Assembly: GCA_963716215.1 (NCBI GenBank) | Contig: OY970298.1 | Span: 1,984,001-2,048,000, forward strand | Direction: 5' to 3' | From: JACVRW01 sp963716215 | Lineage (GTDB): Bacteria; Actinomycetota; Thermoleophilia; Solirubrobacterales; Thermoleophilaceae | DNA length: 64,000 nt | Shown: in pieces, positions 9,047 to 17,856 of the stretch | Layout of the letters: each line of letters starts with the position of its first letter | How positions within the stretch are numbered: the first letter of the stretch is position 1 | The notes under the pieces: model-generated | The model's database searches: none | What the model saw: the letters and a program-made list of their open reading frames with translations, nothing else | Told to the model about the DNA's origin: nothing | Program-made: the position numbers and the translations under genes

Positions 9047-10726
9047 ATGAAGAGCAGCCTGGAGATTGCCCAGGAAGCCGAGCTCAGGCCGATCGAGTCG
9101 ATCGCCGAGGAGGCTGGCCTGTTGCCGGAGGAGTTCGATCCGTACGGTCGCTACAAGGCGAAGGTGTCGCTGGGCGCACTCGACCGCCTCAAGGACGAGC
9201 CTGACGGCAAGCTCGTCTGCGTGGCCGGCGTAACGCCGACCAAGGCGGGGGAGGGCAAGACCACCACCGCCGTATCGCTCACCCAGGGCCTCGGCCACAT
9301 CGGCAAGAAGCCGCTGCTGTGCCTGCGCGAGCCATCGCTCGGTCCCGTGTTCGGCATCAAGGGCGGGGCCGCCGGCGGCGGCCTGGCCCAGGTTGTGCCG
9401 ATGGAGGACCTCAACCTCCACTTCACGGGCGACATCCACGCGATCGGCGCCGCCAACAACCTGCTGGCCGCGCTGCTGGACGCCTCGATCCTCCACGGCA
9501 ACCCGCACAAGATCGACGCGCTGCGTGTCGGCTGGAAGCGGGCCCTCGACATGAACGACCGCGCCCTGCGCGCGATCACGATCGGCCAGGGTGGTCGCGC
9601 TAACGGCTACCCGCGCGAGACCGGGTTCGACATCACCGCCGCGTCCGAGGTGATGGCGATCCTGGCGGTGTCGCGCGACCTGCACGACCTGCGCAAGCGG
9701 CTCGGCGCGATCACGGTCGCGCAGTCCTATGACGGCGGCAAGCCGGTCACGGCCGAGGACCTCGGCGCGGCCGGCGCGATGACCGTGCTGCTGAAGGACG
9801 CCCTCAAGCCCAACCTGATCCAGACGCTCGAGGGACAGCCCTGCCTGATGCACGCGGGCCCGTTCGCGAACATCGCGCACGGCAACTCGTCGCTGGTGGC
9901 GGACCTGATCGGCTTGAAGCTCGGCGACTACGTGATCACGGAGTCCGGCTTCGGCTCGGACATGGGGATGGAGAAGTTCTTCGACATCGTCTGCCGCGGC
10001 GGCGGTCTGCGCCCGAACGCGGTCGTGCTGGTGGCCACGGTGCGCGCGCTCAAGCACCACGGAGGCGTGGAGGACGACCCGAGCGTGGAGAACGCCCGGG
10101 GCCTGGCGGCCGTCGCCACCGGAGCGGCCAACCTGCACCGCCACCTCGGCATCGTGCGCAGCTTCGGGCTGCCCTGTGTGGTGGCGGTCAACCGCCGCCC
10201 CGGCGACACCGACGAGGAGGTCGAGCTGGTGCGCTCGCTCGCGCTCGAGGGCGGGGCGCTCGCGGCCGAGGTCAACGACGCCTTCGAGCACGGCGGCAAG
10301 GGCGCGGCGGAGCTGGCCCAGGCCGTGGCCGACGCGTGCGAGGAGCCGTCGGAGTTCAAGCTCGCCTACGACGATGACGATCCGATCGAGGTGAAGATCC
10401 GCAAGGTCGCCAAGCAGGTCTACGGCGCGTCCGACGTCGTCTTCTACCTGGACGCGGAGCGCAAGATGCGCCAGTACACCGAGGACGGTCTGGACAAGCT
10501 GCCGATCTGCATGGCGAAGACGCACCTGTCGCTGTCGGCCGACCCGGCGCTGATCAACGCGCCGGAGGACTTCACGCTGCCGGTGCGCGACATGCGTGCC
10601 TACACGGGCGCCGGCTGGCTCGTGCCGCTGTGCGGCGACATCCAGCAGATGCCCGGGCTGGGCAAGGCACCAGCCGCGCTCAACGTCGATATCGACGAGG
10701 AGGGAAGGACAGTCGGGCTGTTCTAG
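9047..10726 (+). CDS. fhs: Formate-tetrahydrofolate ligase Fhs
   Basis: This 559-residue enzyme joins formate and THF using ATP, reversibly. The P-loop-like motif TPTKAGEGKTTT lies at about 63-74, followed by REPSLGPVFGIKGGAAGGG and FTGDIHAIGAANNLLAA, both family signatures. A strong ribosome site GGAGG lies 6 bases before the ATG. In oxidative use, running backwards, it would recover ATP from 10-formyl-THF and release formate for the formate dehydrogenase encoded next. The sox-fhs-fdh order supports that direction, though assimilation from formate is equally possible. Confidence 0.97.
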   Translation: MKSSLEIAQEAELRPIESIAEEAGLLPEEFDPYGRYKAKVSLGALDRLKDEPDGKLVCVAGVTPTKAGEGKTTTAVSLTQGLGHIGKKPLLCLREPSLGPVFGIKGGAAGGGLAQVVPMEDLNLHFTGDIHAIGAANNLLAALLDASILHGNPHKIDALRVGWKRALDMNDRALRAITIGQGGRANGYPRETGFDITAASEVMAILAVSRDLHDLRKRLGAITVAQSYDGGKPVTAEDLGAAGAMTVLLKDALKPNLIQTLEGQPCLMHAGPFANIAHGNSSLVADLIGLKLGDYVITESGFGSDMGMEKFFDIVCRGGGLRPNAVVLVATVRALKHHGGVEDDPSVENARGLAAVATGAANLHRHLGIVRSFGLPCVVAVNRRPGDTDEEVELVRSLALEGGALAAEVNDAFEHGGKGAAELAQAVADACEEPSEFKLAYDDDDPIEVKIRKVAKQVYGASDVVFYLDAERKMRQYTEDGLDKLPICMAKTHLSLSADPALINAPEDFTLPVRDMRAYTGAGWLVPLCGDIQQMPGLGKAPAALNVDIDEEGRTVGLF

Positions 10727-10735
10727 CCGCTAGCG

Positions 10736-12445
10736 ATGTCACGCAACCTCACCGACCTGCTCCGTACCCGTGAGCGCGAGGCGCGGCCGACCGCGCTGAA
10801 CGTGCTCAAGGAGGCGATGGACGAGCGCGGGGAGATCTCCGACGACGATCGCCGTGAGGCCGCGGCGCTGTCGGGTCTGCCGGAGGCGACCGTCTACGGC
10901 GTGTCGACCTTCTACGACGACCTCGTGCAGCCGCGCGGCAAGCGCCACGTCTCCGTTTGCACCGGCACCGCCTGCTGGGCCGCGGACTTCGGTGAGCACG
11001 TGGCGGCGGTCGAAAAGGGGCTCGGCCTCGGGATGGGCGAGCGCTCGGAGGACGGCGAGGTGTCGCTCGGCCAGACGGTCTGCCTCGGGTTCTGCCACAC
11101 GGCAGCGGCCGTGCGCGACGGCGACGTCGTGGACGCCGGCGCCGACGTGGTCGAGCGCGTGCTCGCCGGCGCGGTGCGCCAGGCGGAGGAGCCCGAGCCG
11201 GGGAGCGTCCTCGACGAGCCGGTGCTGCTCACCCGCGGGACGTTCGCGGGGCTGCGCCACGCGCTCGACTCGCTGAGCCCGGAAGAGCTGCTCGAGGCGG
11301 TCAAGGAGTCGAACGTGCGCGGTCGCGGCGGTGCCGGCTTCCCGGCCGGCACCAAGTGGGAGTTCGCCGCGCGCGCGGCGGACCCGGACCGCGTGATCGT
11401 CGTCAACGGTGATGAGGGCGACCCGGGGTCCTACATCGACAAGCACCTGATGGAGCGCAACCCGGAGCTGCTGTTGGAGGGCATGGCGCTCGCCGCCTAC
11501 GCCGTCGGCGCCCGCCAGGGCTACGTGCTGGTCCGCTCCGAGTATCCGCTCTCGACTCCGGCCCTGCGCGAGGCGGTCGAGCGGTCGCGCGGGGAGCTCG
11601 GCGACTTCGAGGTCGAGATCGTGGAGGGTGCCGGCTCGTACGTAGTCGGGGAGGAGACTGCGCTGCTGGCGTCGGTCCAGGGCTTCCGCGGCACGGTGTC
11701 GGCCCGCCCGCCGTTCCCCGCGGAGCGCGGGTTCCACGGCAAGCCCACCGTCGTCCACAACGTCGAGACGCTCTGCAACATCCCCTTCATCGCCGAGCAC
11801 GGGGTGGAGGCCTACAAGGCGCTCAGCCCGGGCGCCACGCCCGGCACCAAGCTCGTGTGCCTCAACGACCGCTTCCAGCGTCCGGGCGTGTACGAGGTGC
11901 GCTTCGGCACCCCGGTGGCCGAGATCTGCGAGGGGCTCGGCGGCGGCCTGGTGGACGGCCACTCGATCAAGGCCGTTCAGATCGGCGGGCCGCTGGGCGG
12001 CATCCTCCCGGGCTGGAAGCTCGACACGCCATTCGACTTCGACGAGCTGGCCGCCGAGGGCTGCATGGTCGGCCACGGGGGCATCCTGGCCTTCGACGAC
12101 CGCACCGATGCGCGCGCGCTCGCGCGGCACCTGCTCGAGTTCGGCGCCCACGAGAGCTGCGGCAAGTGCTTCCCCTGCCGGATCGGGCTGCAGCGGGCGT
12201 TCGAGATGGTCGATCGGCCCGGCGACCTCGACCGCGACCGGCTCGAGGCGCTGCTCGAGACGCTCGAGTTGGGCTCGCTGTGCGCTCACGGCGGCGGTAT
12301 GCCCGCGCCGATCCGGAGCCTGATCGCGCACTTCCCGGAGGAGCTGGGCGTGCCCGCCGAGGCCGACTCGGAGGTGGACGACGACTCGTTCATGCGCCGG
12401 CCCGAGGAGCGGCGCGAGGACGACCCCGGGGGGCGCGGCGCATGA
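10736..12445 (+). CDS. NAD-dependent formate dehydrogenase, diaphorase subunit (NuoE-NuoF fusion)
   Basis: This 569-residue protein fuses two complex-I-like modules. The first 140 residues are a thioredoxin-fold [2Fe-2S] domain with Cys75, Cys80, Cys116 and Cys120 in NuoE spacing. The rest is NuoF-like, with the GRGGAGFPAGTKW nucleotide site, the FMN region VNGDEGDPGSY, and the [4Fe-4S] motif ESCGKCFPCRIG plus a later Cys in LGSLCAHGG. It would pass electrons from formate to NAD+ in the cytoplasm. The ATG lies 9 bases after fhs with no clear ribosome site; its stop overlaps the next ATG. Confidence 0.92.
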   Translation: MSRNLTDLLRTREREARPTALNVLKEAMDERGEISDDDRREAAALSGLPEATVYGVSTFYDDLVQPRGKRHVSVCTGTACWAADFGEHVAAVEKGLGLGMGERSEDGEVSLGQTVCLGFCHTAAAVRDGDVVDAGADVVERVLAGAVRQAEEPEPGSVLDEPVLLTRGTFAGLRHALDSLSPEELLEAVKESNVRGRGGAGFPAGTKWEFAARAADPDRVIVVNGDEGDPGSYIDKHLMERNPELLLEGMALAAYAVGARQGYVLVRSEYPLSTPALREAVERSRGELGDFEVEIVEGAGSYVVGEETALLASVQGFRGTVSARPPFPAERGFHGKPTVVHNVETLCNIPFIAEHGVEAYKALSPGATPGTKLVCLNDRFQRPGVYEVRFGTPVAEICEGLGGGLVDGHSIKAVQIGGPLGGILPGWKLDTPFDFDELAAEGCMVGHGGILAFDDRTDARALARHLLEFGAHESCGKCFPCRIGLQRAFEMVDRPGDLDRDRLEALLETLELGSLCAHGGGMPAPIRSLIAHFPEELGVPAEADSEVDDDSFMRRPEERREDDPGGRGA

Positions 12446-13095
12446 GGGTCGAGATCGACGGCCAGGCCGTGGAGGTCGAGCCCGGGACGACGATCCTCGA
12501 GGCGGCCCAGGCGGTGGACCGCTACGTCCCGACGCTCTGCTTCGACGACCGGATGGCCCCGTTCGGCGCCTGCCGCGTCTGCATGGTCGCGATCGAGGGC
12601 GCCGGGGCGCCCGTTGCCGCCTGCACCACGCCCTGTCGCGACGACATGAAGGTCGACACCGAGGAGGCGACGGCGCGGCGAATCGCGGCGGCGACAGTCG
12701 AGCTGGTGCTGTCCGAGCTGCCGGAGCCGCCGGGCGAGCACACCGAGCTGGCCGCGGTGGCGCGCTTCTTCGAGATCGGCGAGCCGCGCTGGCAGGGCGA
12801 GGTGCGCCGGCCCGCCCACGACCACCGGCACCCCTACCTGGCTCTGCAGCACGAGCTGTGCATCTCGTGCGGGCGCTGCGTGCGCGCGTGCGACGAAGTG
12901 CAAGGCGCCTTTGCGCTCACGGCCACCGGCCGCGGCTTCCATTCCGGCATTACGGCGGGCCTCGACAGCGGGTTCGTAGACTCGACGTGCGTTTCCTGTG
13001 GGGCGTGCGCGGATACCTGTCCAACAGACGCCATCACCGAGCACACGCTGCTCGACTTGGCCTCTGCGTACACTGGAGAAGGAGGCACTCCATGA
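12442..13095 (+). CDS. Formate dehydrogenase iron-sulfur subunit (NuoG N-terminus-like)
   Basis: This 217-residue protein carries a [2Fe-2S] ferredoxin domain (Cys33, Cys44, Cys47, Cys61) and two C-terminal [4Fe-4S] motifs, CISCGRCVRAC and CVSCGACADTCP. In most NAD-linked formate dehydrogenases this module is fused to the molybdenum subunit; here it is separate. The His/Cys-ligated cluster usually found between the two parts (HPLDCxxC type) is absent, replaced by an ELPEPPGEHTELA stretch. It overlaps both neighbours by 4 bases, so subunit stoichiometry is probably held by translational coupling. Confidence 0.9.
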   Translation: MRVEIDGQAVEVEPGTTILEAAQAVDRYVPTLCFDDRMAPFGACRVCMVAIEGAGAPVAACTTPCRDDMKVDTEEATARRIAAATVELVLSELPEPPGEHTELAAVARFFEIGEPRWQGEVRRPAHDHRHPYLALQHELCISCGRCVRACDEVQGAFALTATGRGFHSGITAGLDSGFVDSTCVSCGACADTCPTDAITEHTLLDLASAYTGEGGTP

Positions 13096-15179
13096 CTCCC
13101 CGTTTCGACGCCACCACCACAACGACGTGCGGCTACTGCGGCGTCGGCTGCCGCCTGGAGGCACACCGCAGCAACGGGCGCATCGCGTCCATCAGTCCCG
13201 CCTCCGACGGGCCCGCCAACAAGGGTCACACCTGCGTCAAGGGCCGCTTCGCCCACCAGTTCGCGCGCTCGCGCGACCGCCTGACCTCGCCGCTCGTGCG
13301 CGAGAGCGGCGGCTTCCGGCTCGCGTCGTGGGACGAGGCGATCGGCCGCATCGTCGACGCCTTCACGCGCATCAAGTCCGAGCACGGCCCGGACGCGATC
13401 GCCGGCCTCGCGTCCTCGCGCGCGACCAACGAGGACTGCTACGTGATGCAGCGCCTCATGCGCGCCGCGATCGGAACGCACAACATCGACAACTGCTCGC
13501 GCGTCTGCCACTCGCCGACCTCGTTCGCGCTGCGTAGGTCGTTCGGCATGTCCGGCGCCACCGGCTCCTTCGACGACATCGAGGCCGCCGAGGTCGCGTT
13601 CCTGATCGGGGTCAACCCGACGCAGGGGCACCCGGTGGTCGGGGCGCGCATCAAGCAGGCCGCGCTCAAGGGCCTCAAGCTGATCACAGCCGACCCGCGC
13701 CGGATCGAGCTGGCCGACTACGGGCAGCTGCACATGAGCATGCGTCCCGGCACCAACGCCGCGCTGCTCAACGGGATGGCGCACGTCGTGATCCGCGACG
13801 GGCTCGTGAACGAGCAGTTCGTCTCCGAGCGCACCGAGGGCTACGACGCGCTGGCCGAGCTGGTCGACGCCTACACGCCCGACGCGGTCGAGGAGATCAC
13901 CGGCGTGCCCGCCGACGAGCTCGTCGCGGCGGCGCACATGTACGCGACCGCCGAGCGCGCCAGCATCCTCTGGGGCCTGGGCGTCACCGAGCACCGCTAC
14001 GGCTCGGAGTGCGTGCGGATGCTCTGCAACCTGGCGCTGCTCACCGGCAACGTCGGTCGCCCGGGCGCCGCGCTGCTGCCGCTGCGCGGGCAGAACAACG
14101 TCCAGGGCTCTTCCGACCACGGGGCGCTCCCGGACACCTACACGGACTACCGCCCCGTGACCGACGATGCGATCACGTCCATGTACGAGGAGCGCTGGGG
14201 CGTGAAGATGAAGCGCGAGCCGGGTCTCAAGATCCCGGAGATGTTCGACGGGGCGGTCAACGGCACGCTGAAGGCGATGTACATCTTCGGCGAGGACGTG
14301 GCGCAGACCGACCCGGACACCGCTCACGTTACGCACGCGCTCGAGTCGCTCGACTTCCTCGTGTGCCAGGACATCTTCGAGAACGAGACGACCAAGTTCG
14401 CCGACGTGATCCTCCCGGCGTCCTCATTCCTCGAGAAGACCGGCACGTTCTCGAACGCCGAGCGGCGCGTGCAGCTGGTCGAGGCGGCGATGGACCCGCC
14501 CGGGGCGGCCAAGACCGACTTCGAGATCCTCACGACGGTGTCGAAGGCGCTCGGCTACGACATGGGCTACGACACGCCCAGCGACGTGATGGACGAGATC
14601 GCCGAGACGACGCCGCGCTACTCGGGTCTCAGCCATGCGCGGATCGGGCGCAAGGGACTGCAGTGGCCCGTCACTCCGGATGGCCCGGACACGCCGATCC
14701 TCTACACCGAGGAGTTCGCGCTCCCCGGCGGCAAGGGCCAGTTCGCGCCGCTGCCGTACAAGCCACCCGGCGACCAGGCGGACGACGACTTCCCGCTGAT
14801 CCTCGTCACCGGGCGCCGGCTCGAGCACTACAACGCCGGCACGATGACGCGCCGCACCGGCAACCTGACGCTGATGGACCACGATTGGCTCGAGGTACAT
14901 CCGGATGACGCCGCGAAGCTGGGCCTGCAGGACGGCCAGGTCGTGGCCGTGCGCAGCCGCCGCGGCCAGGTCGAGCTGCCGTTGCAGATCACCGAGCGGA
15001 TCGAGCCTGGCCACGTGTTCACGGCGTTCCACTTCCCCGAGGTGAGGACGAACCTGCTGATCGGGCAGTCCTCCGACGTCAACACCTCGTGCCCCGAGTA
15101 CAAGGTCGTGGCCGTCGCGGTCGAGCCCGTCGGAGCGCCGGTGGAGGAGCCGGTGCCCGCAGGCGCAGTCCCGGCCTAG
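13092..15179 (+). CDS. fdhA: Formate dehydrogenase catalytic (molybdopterin) subunit
   Basis: This 695-residue molybdopterin oxidoreductase oxidises formate to CO2. The N-terminal [4Fe-4S] ligands are Cys13, Cys16, Cys20 and Cys48. The metal ligand is Cys139 in the motif SRVCHSP, a cysteine (not selenocysteine) version of the formate dehydrogenase site, with the catalytic His next to it. C-terminal residues LVTGRRLEHYNAGTMTRRT mark the cofactor-binding domain. A perfect GGAGG precedes the ATG, which overlaps the previous stop. Molybdenum or tungsten cannot be told apart from the sequence. Confidence 0.95.
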   Translation: MTPRFDATTTTTCGYCGVGCRLEAHRSNGRIASISPASDGPANKGHTCVKGRFAHQFARSRDRLTSPLVRESGGFRLASWDEAIGRIVDAFTRIKSEHGPDAIAGLASSRATNEDCYVMQRLMRAAIGTHNIDNCSRVCHSPTSFALRRSFGMSGATGSFDDIEAAEVAFLIGVNPTQGHPVVGARIKQAALKGLKLITADPRRIELADYGQLHMSMRPGTNAALLNGMAHVVIRDGLVNEQFVSERTEGYDALAELVDAYTPDAVEEITGVPADELVAAAHMYATAERASILWGLGVTEHRYGSECVRMLCNLALLTGNVGRPGAALLPLRGQNNVQGSSDHGALPDTYTDYRPVTDDAITSMYEERWGVKMKREPGLKIPEMFDGAVNGTLKAMYIFGEDVAQTDPDTAHVTHALESLDFLVCQDIFENETTKFADVILPASSFLEKTGTFSNAERRVQLVEAAMDPPGAAKTDFEILTTVSKALGYDMGYDTPSDVMDEIAETTPRYSGLSHARIGRKGLQWPVTPDGPDTPILYTEEFALPGGKGQFAPLPYKPPGDQADDDFPLILVTGRRLEHYNAGTMTRRTGNLTLMDHDWLEVHPDDAAKLGLQDGQVVAVRSRRGQVELPLQITERIEPGHVFTAFHFPEVRTNLLIGQSSDVNTSCPEYKVVAVAVEPVGAPVEEPVPAGAVPA

Positions 15180-15182
15180 GCG

Positions 15183-15920
15183 GTGCTCAAGCAGGTCTCG
15201 GTCGACGGCCGGACCGACGAGGTCGCGGTCGAGCTGCCGCTGGAGATTCGCCTGAACGGCGATCCGGTCGCCGTGACCATGCGCACCCCCGGGCACGACT
15301 TCGAGTTGGCCGCGGGCTTCCTGTACGGCGAGGGGATCGTCGACGACCCGCCGGAGATGACGTTGCCGGAGGACCTGGCGGCGAACATCGTGGAGGCGGC
15401 CGCGCCGGGGGCGCAGCCGCCGGCCACCCGGCGCTTCTACACGACCTCCTCCTGCGGGATCTGCGGGAAAGGCGCGCTCGAGGAGGTGGAGGCGATCGCG
15501 CCGGTGGTGTCGGGCGGACCGTCGATCGAGCGCGCGCTGCTCGCCTCGCTGCCCGACCGACTGCGACAGCCGACCTTCGAGCGCACCGGGGGGCTGCACG
15601 CCACGGGGCTGTTCGACGCGGCAGGCGAGCCGCTGGTGGTGCGGGAGGACGTTGGACGCCACAACGCGATGGACAAGGTGATCGGGCACGCGCTGCTGTC
15701 CGGAGCGCTGCCGTTCTCCGAGAACGTGCTCTGCGTGAGCGGCCGCCTGGCGTTCGAGCTCGTCCAGAAGACGGCTCGGGCGGGGGCGCCGATCCTGGTG
15801 GGCGTCGGCGCGCCCACCTCGCTTGCGGTGGAGCTGGCGGAGGATCGCGGCATCACGCTCGCCGGGTTCGCCCGCGGCGGGCGCGTGAACGTGTACACGC
15901 ACACCGAGCGCGTGACCTAG
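15183..15920 (+). CDS. fdhD: Formate dehydrogenase accessory sulfurtransferase FdhD
   Basis: FdhD (245 residues) transfers sulfur from IscS-type desulfurase to the molybdenum cofactor of formate dehydrogenase. The sulfur-carrying loop CGICGKG holds Cys91 and Cys94, and the conserved EDVGRHNAMDKVIG segment is present. The GTG start is 3 bases beyond the catalytic subunit stop. It is the last gene of the proposed C1 operon. Confidence 0.96.
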   Translation: MLKQVSVDGRTDEVAVELPLEIRLNGDPVAVTMRTPGHDFELAAGFLYGEGIVDDPPEMTLPEDLAANIVEAAAPGAQPPATRRFYTTSSCGICGKGALEEVEAIAPVVSGGPSIERALLASLPDRLRQPTFERTGGLHATGLFDAAGEPLVVREDVGRHNAMDKVIGHALLSGALPFSENVLCVSGRLAFELVQKTARAGAPILVGVGAPTSLAVELAEDRGITLAGFARGGRVNVYTHTERVT

Positions 15921-15952
15921 CGTCGGCGTTCGCGCCGGACTCCATCGCACTC

Positions 15953-15966
15953 ATAGGCGTCGCTAT
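15953..15966. promoter_or_regulatory. Short dyad ATAG-N6-CTAT before LysR gene
   Basis: This small inverted repeat lies 17 bases upstream of the second LysR-family gene, in the 63-base gap after fdhD, a position that would suit autoregulation. Arms are only 4 bp, so chance is a real alternative. Confidence 0.3.
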
Positions 15967-15983
15967 ATGCTTTCGGGCTTCTC

Positions 15984-16892
15984 ATGGCCGTCACTCATAC
16001 CCAGTTGACCGCCTTTCTCGCCGTCGTCCGGCACGGCTCGGTGACCGCGGCGGCCCAGGAGCTGTTCGTCACTCAGCCAAGCGTCTCCGCGGCGGTCGCC
16101 GCGCTGGAGCGCGAGCTGGGCGTGGAGTTGACCGAGCGCGCTGGGCGCAACGTGCGTCCCACGCCGGCGGGACGGGAGTACGCGCGCTACGCGGCACACG
16201 TCGTAGGACTGCTCAAGGAGGGGGCCGAGGTCGCGGGCCTGGTGGCCGCCGGCGCCCAGCAGACGCTGCGGCTCGGCGCGGTGCTCACAGCCGGCGAGCA
16301 CCTGATGCCGGCGCTGATCCAGAACTTCCGCGAGCACCAACCCGAGCTGCAGGTGAGCCTCAGCGTGAGCAACCGCAAGGAGGTGTTCCGGTCACTCGCC
16401 GCGCACGAGGTCGACCTCGTCGTCAGCGGTCGCGCGCCGGACGAGGGCGACTTCGAGGCGGTGGCCTTCGCCGACAACGAGTTCGCCCTCGTCACGGCAC
16501 CCGGCGACGCGCTGGCGAAGCGACCGTCGGTGGCGGTCGAGGAGCTCGGCAACCGGCCCTGGCTCGTCCGCGAGCAGGGCTCCGGCACGCGCAGGCTGTG
16601 CGAGGAGTACCTCACCGCGCAGCAGCTCCAGCCGTCGCTGCTCACGCTCGGCTCCAATGGCGCCATCAAGAACGCCGCCCGCATCGGCCTCGGGCTGGCG
16701 CTGCAGTCGCGCGTGGCCGTCCAGCTCGAGCTCGACTACGGCCTGCTCGAGCAGGTCAAGCCACGCGGCGGGCTGCCGAAGCGGTCGTGGTTCGTCGTCT
16801 GGTCGGGCGCCGGTCCCACGCGCGAGCCGGTCGACGCGTTCACGCGCTACGTGCAGTCGGCCGCGGCCCGCCGCGCCCTGGCCGCCGGCTGA
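15984..16892 (+). CDS. LysR-family regulator, CbbR-like
   Basis: This 302-residue LysR protein has an N-terminal helix-turn-helix (QLTAFLAVVRHGSVTAAAQE, FVTQPSVSAAVAALEREL) and an effector domain whose blocks (REQGSGTRRLCEEYL, GSNGAIKNAARIGLGLALQS) resemble the CbbR/CysL branch. It stands tail-to-tail with a phosphoribulokinase-like gene, and CbbR proteins control Calvin-cycle genes. It could also serve the formate operon that ends 63 bases upstream. Assignment to CbbR is by motif impression, not by phylogeny. Confidence 0.85.
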   Translation: MAVTHTQLTAFLAVVRHGSVTAAAQELFVTQPSVSAAVAALERELGVELTERAGRNVRPTPAGREYARYAAHVVGLLKEGAEVAGLVAAGAQQTLRLGAVLTAGEHLMPALIQNFREHQPELQVSLSVSNRKEVFRSLAAHEVDLVVSGRAPDEGDFEAVAFADNEFALVTAPGDALAKRPSVAVEELGNRPWLVREQGSGTRRLCEEYLTAQQLQPSLLTLGSNGAIKNAARIGLGLALQSRVAVQLELDYGLLEQVKPRGGLPKRSWFVVWSGAGPTREPVDAFTRYVQSAAARRALAAG

Positions 16893-16902
16893 CCCGGGCG
16901 AC

Positions 16903-17856
16903 TCAGGCGTGCAGCGCGGAGTCCGAGCCGCTGGCGCCGGGCACGTGCAGCGAGTGCGGGTCGACCCCGGCTCCGATCGCGGCTCTCGTCGAGACCAGGT
17001 GGTACAGCAGCAGCGCCTGCACCAAGGCGAGCGACTCCGAGTGCCGGAGCTCCGTGCCGACCATGAACTCGCCCAGACGCTGGACGCGCAGGTGGCTCAC
17101 GTACTGCATCCGCTGCCACACCGCCTCCTCGAGATCGGCGGCCAGCTCCGGATGCGTGTGCCCCGGGATGCGCAGCACCGACTCGTGCTCGCGCCGCACG
17201 AGGGTCGGGCCGTGCCCGTCGGCCCCGATCAGCGGGGACAGGTCGGGGTGGCGCAACGTGTCGCGCAGCACCACCTCGGCGTCAAGGTGCTCGGGCCGCT
17301 CGCCGCCGGGCCGGAACGTGACCACGATGTCGGCGTGCGCTCGCTGCGGGTGCACGAACGACGCCACGTCGCGCTCGCGCAGGTCCAGCTCCTCGAGCAC
17401 CTCGTGCGTCGTGTAGCCCCGTCGGGTGCAGTCGCGCGTGAGCTTCCAGCTGCGACGCAGGCGTTCGGGCGGCGCCAGGAAGACACGGATGTCGTGTGCC
17501 TCGCGCAGCGGCTCGGTGTGGAAGTTGAGCAGCCCCTCCACGAGCACGAATGGACCCGGACGCACGTGGCGCGGGGCCTCGAGCGTGCCGGTGCGGTGGT
17601 CGTAGACCGGCTTGAGGATCGGCTCCCACTTGCGCAGGTGGCGCAGGTGCTGGCCCATGATGTCGAGGTGGTTGGCCTCGGGCTGGAGCGGCGTGATGCC
17701 CAGCTCCGTCCGCTGCGCGCGCTCGTAGCGGTGGTAGTCGTCGCCGCTGACGTACGAGACGCTGCGCTCGCCCAGCACGCGAGCGAGCCCGCGCGTGAGC
17801 GTGGTCTTTCCTGCGCCGGAGTCTCCTACGACGCCGAGGACGATCGGGCGGGCCAC
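16903..17856 (-). CDS. prk: Phosphoribulokinase-like protein (class II type)
   Basis: This 317-residue P-loop kinase has Walker A GDSGAGKT at 11-18, followed by SGDDYHRYERAQR, PEANHLDI, a YDHRTGT block and an RPQR-like VHPQRAHADIVV block. These match the order in class II phosphoribulokinases (ATP plus ribulose-5-phosphate to ribulose-1,5-bisphosphate). No RuBisCO gene is in the window. Uridine kinase is the main alternative but fits the motifs less well. The GTG start lies inside the last codons of the malyl-CoA lyase gene (31-base overlap), so the two are probably cotranscribed. Confidence 0.75.
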   Translation of the reverse strand: MARPIVLGVVGDSGAGKTTLTRGLARVLGERSVSYVSGDDYHRYERAQRTELGITPLQPEANHLDIMGQHLRHLRKWEPILKPVYDHRTGTLEAPRHVRPGPFVLVEGLLNFHTEPLREAHDIRVFLAPPERLRRSWKLTRDCTRRGYTTHEVLEELDLRERDVASFVHPQRAHADIVVTFRPGGERPEHLDAEVVLRDTLRHPDLSPLIGADGHGPTLVRREHESVLRIPGHTHPELAADLEEAVWQRMQYVSHLRVQRLGEFMVGTELRHSESLALVQALLLYHLVSTRAAIGAGVDPHSLHVPGASGSDSALHA

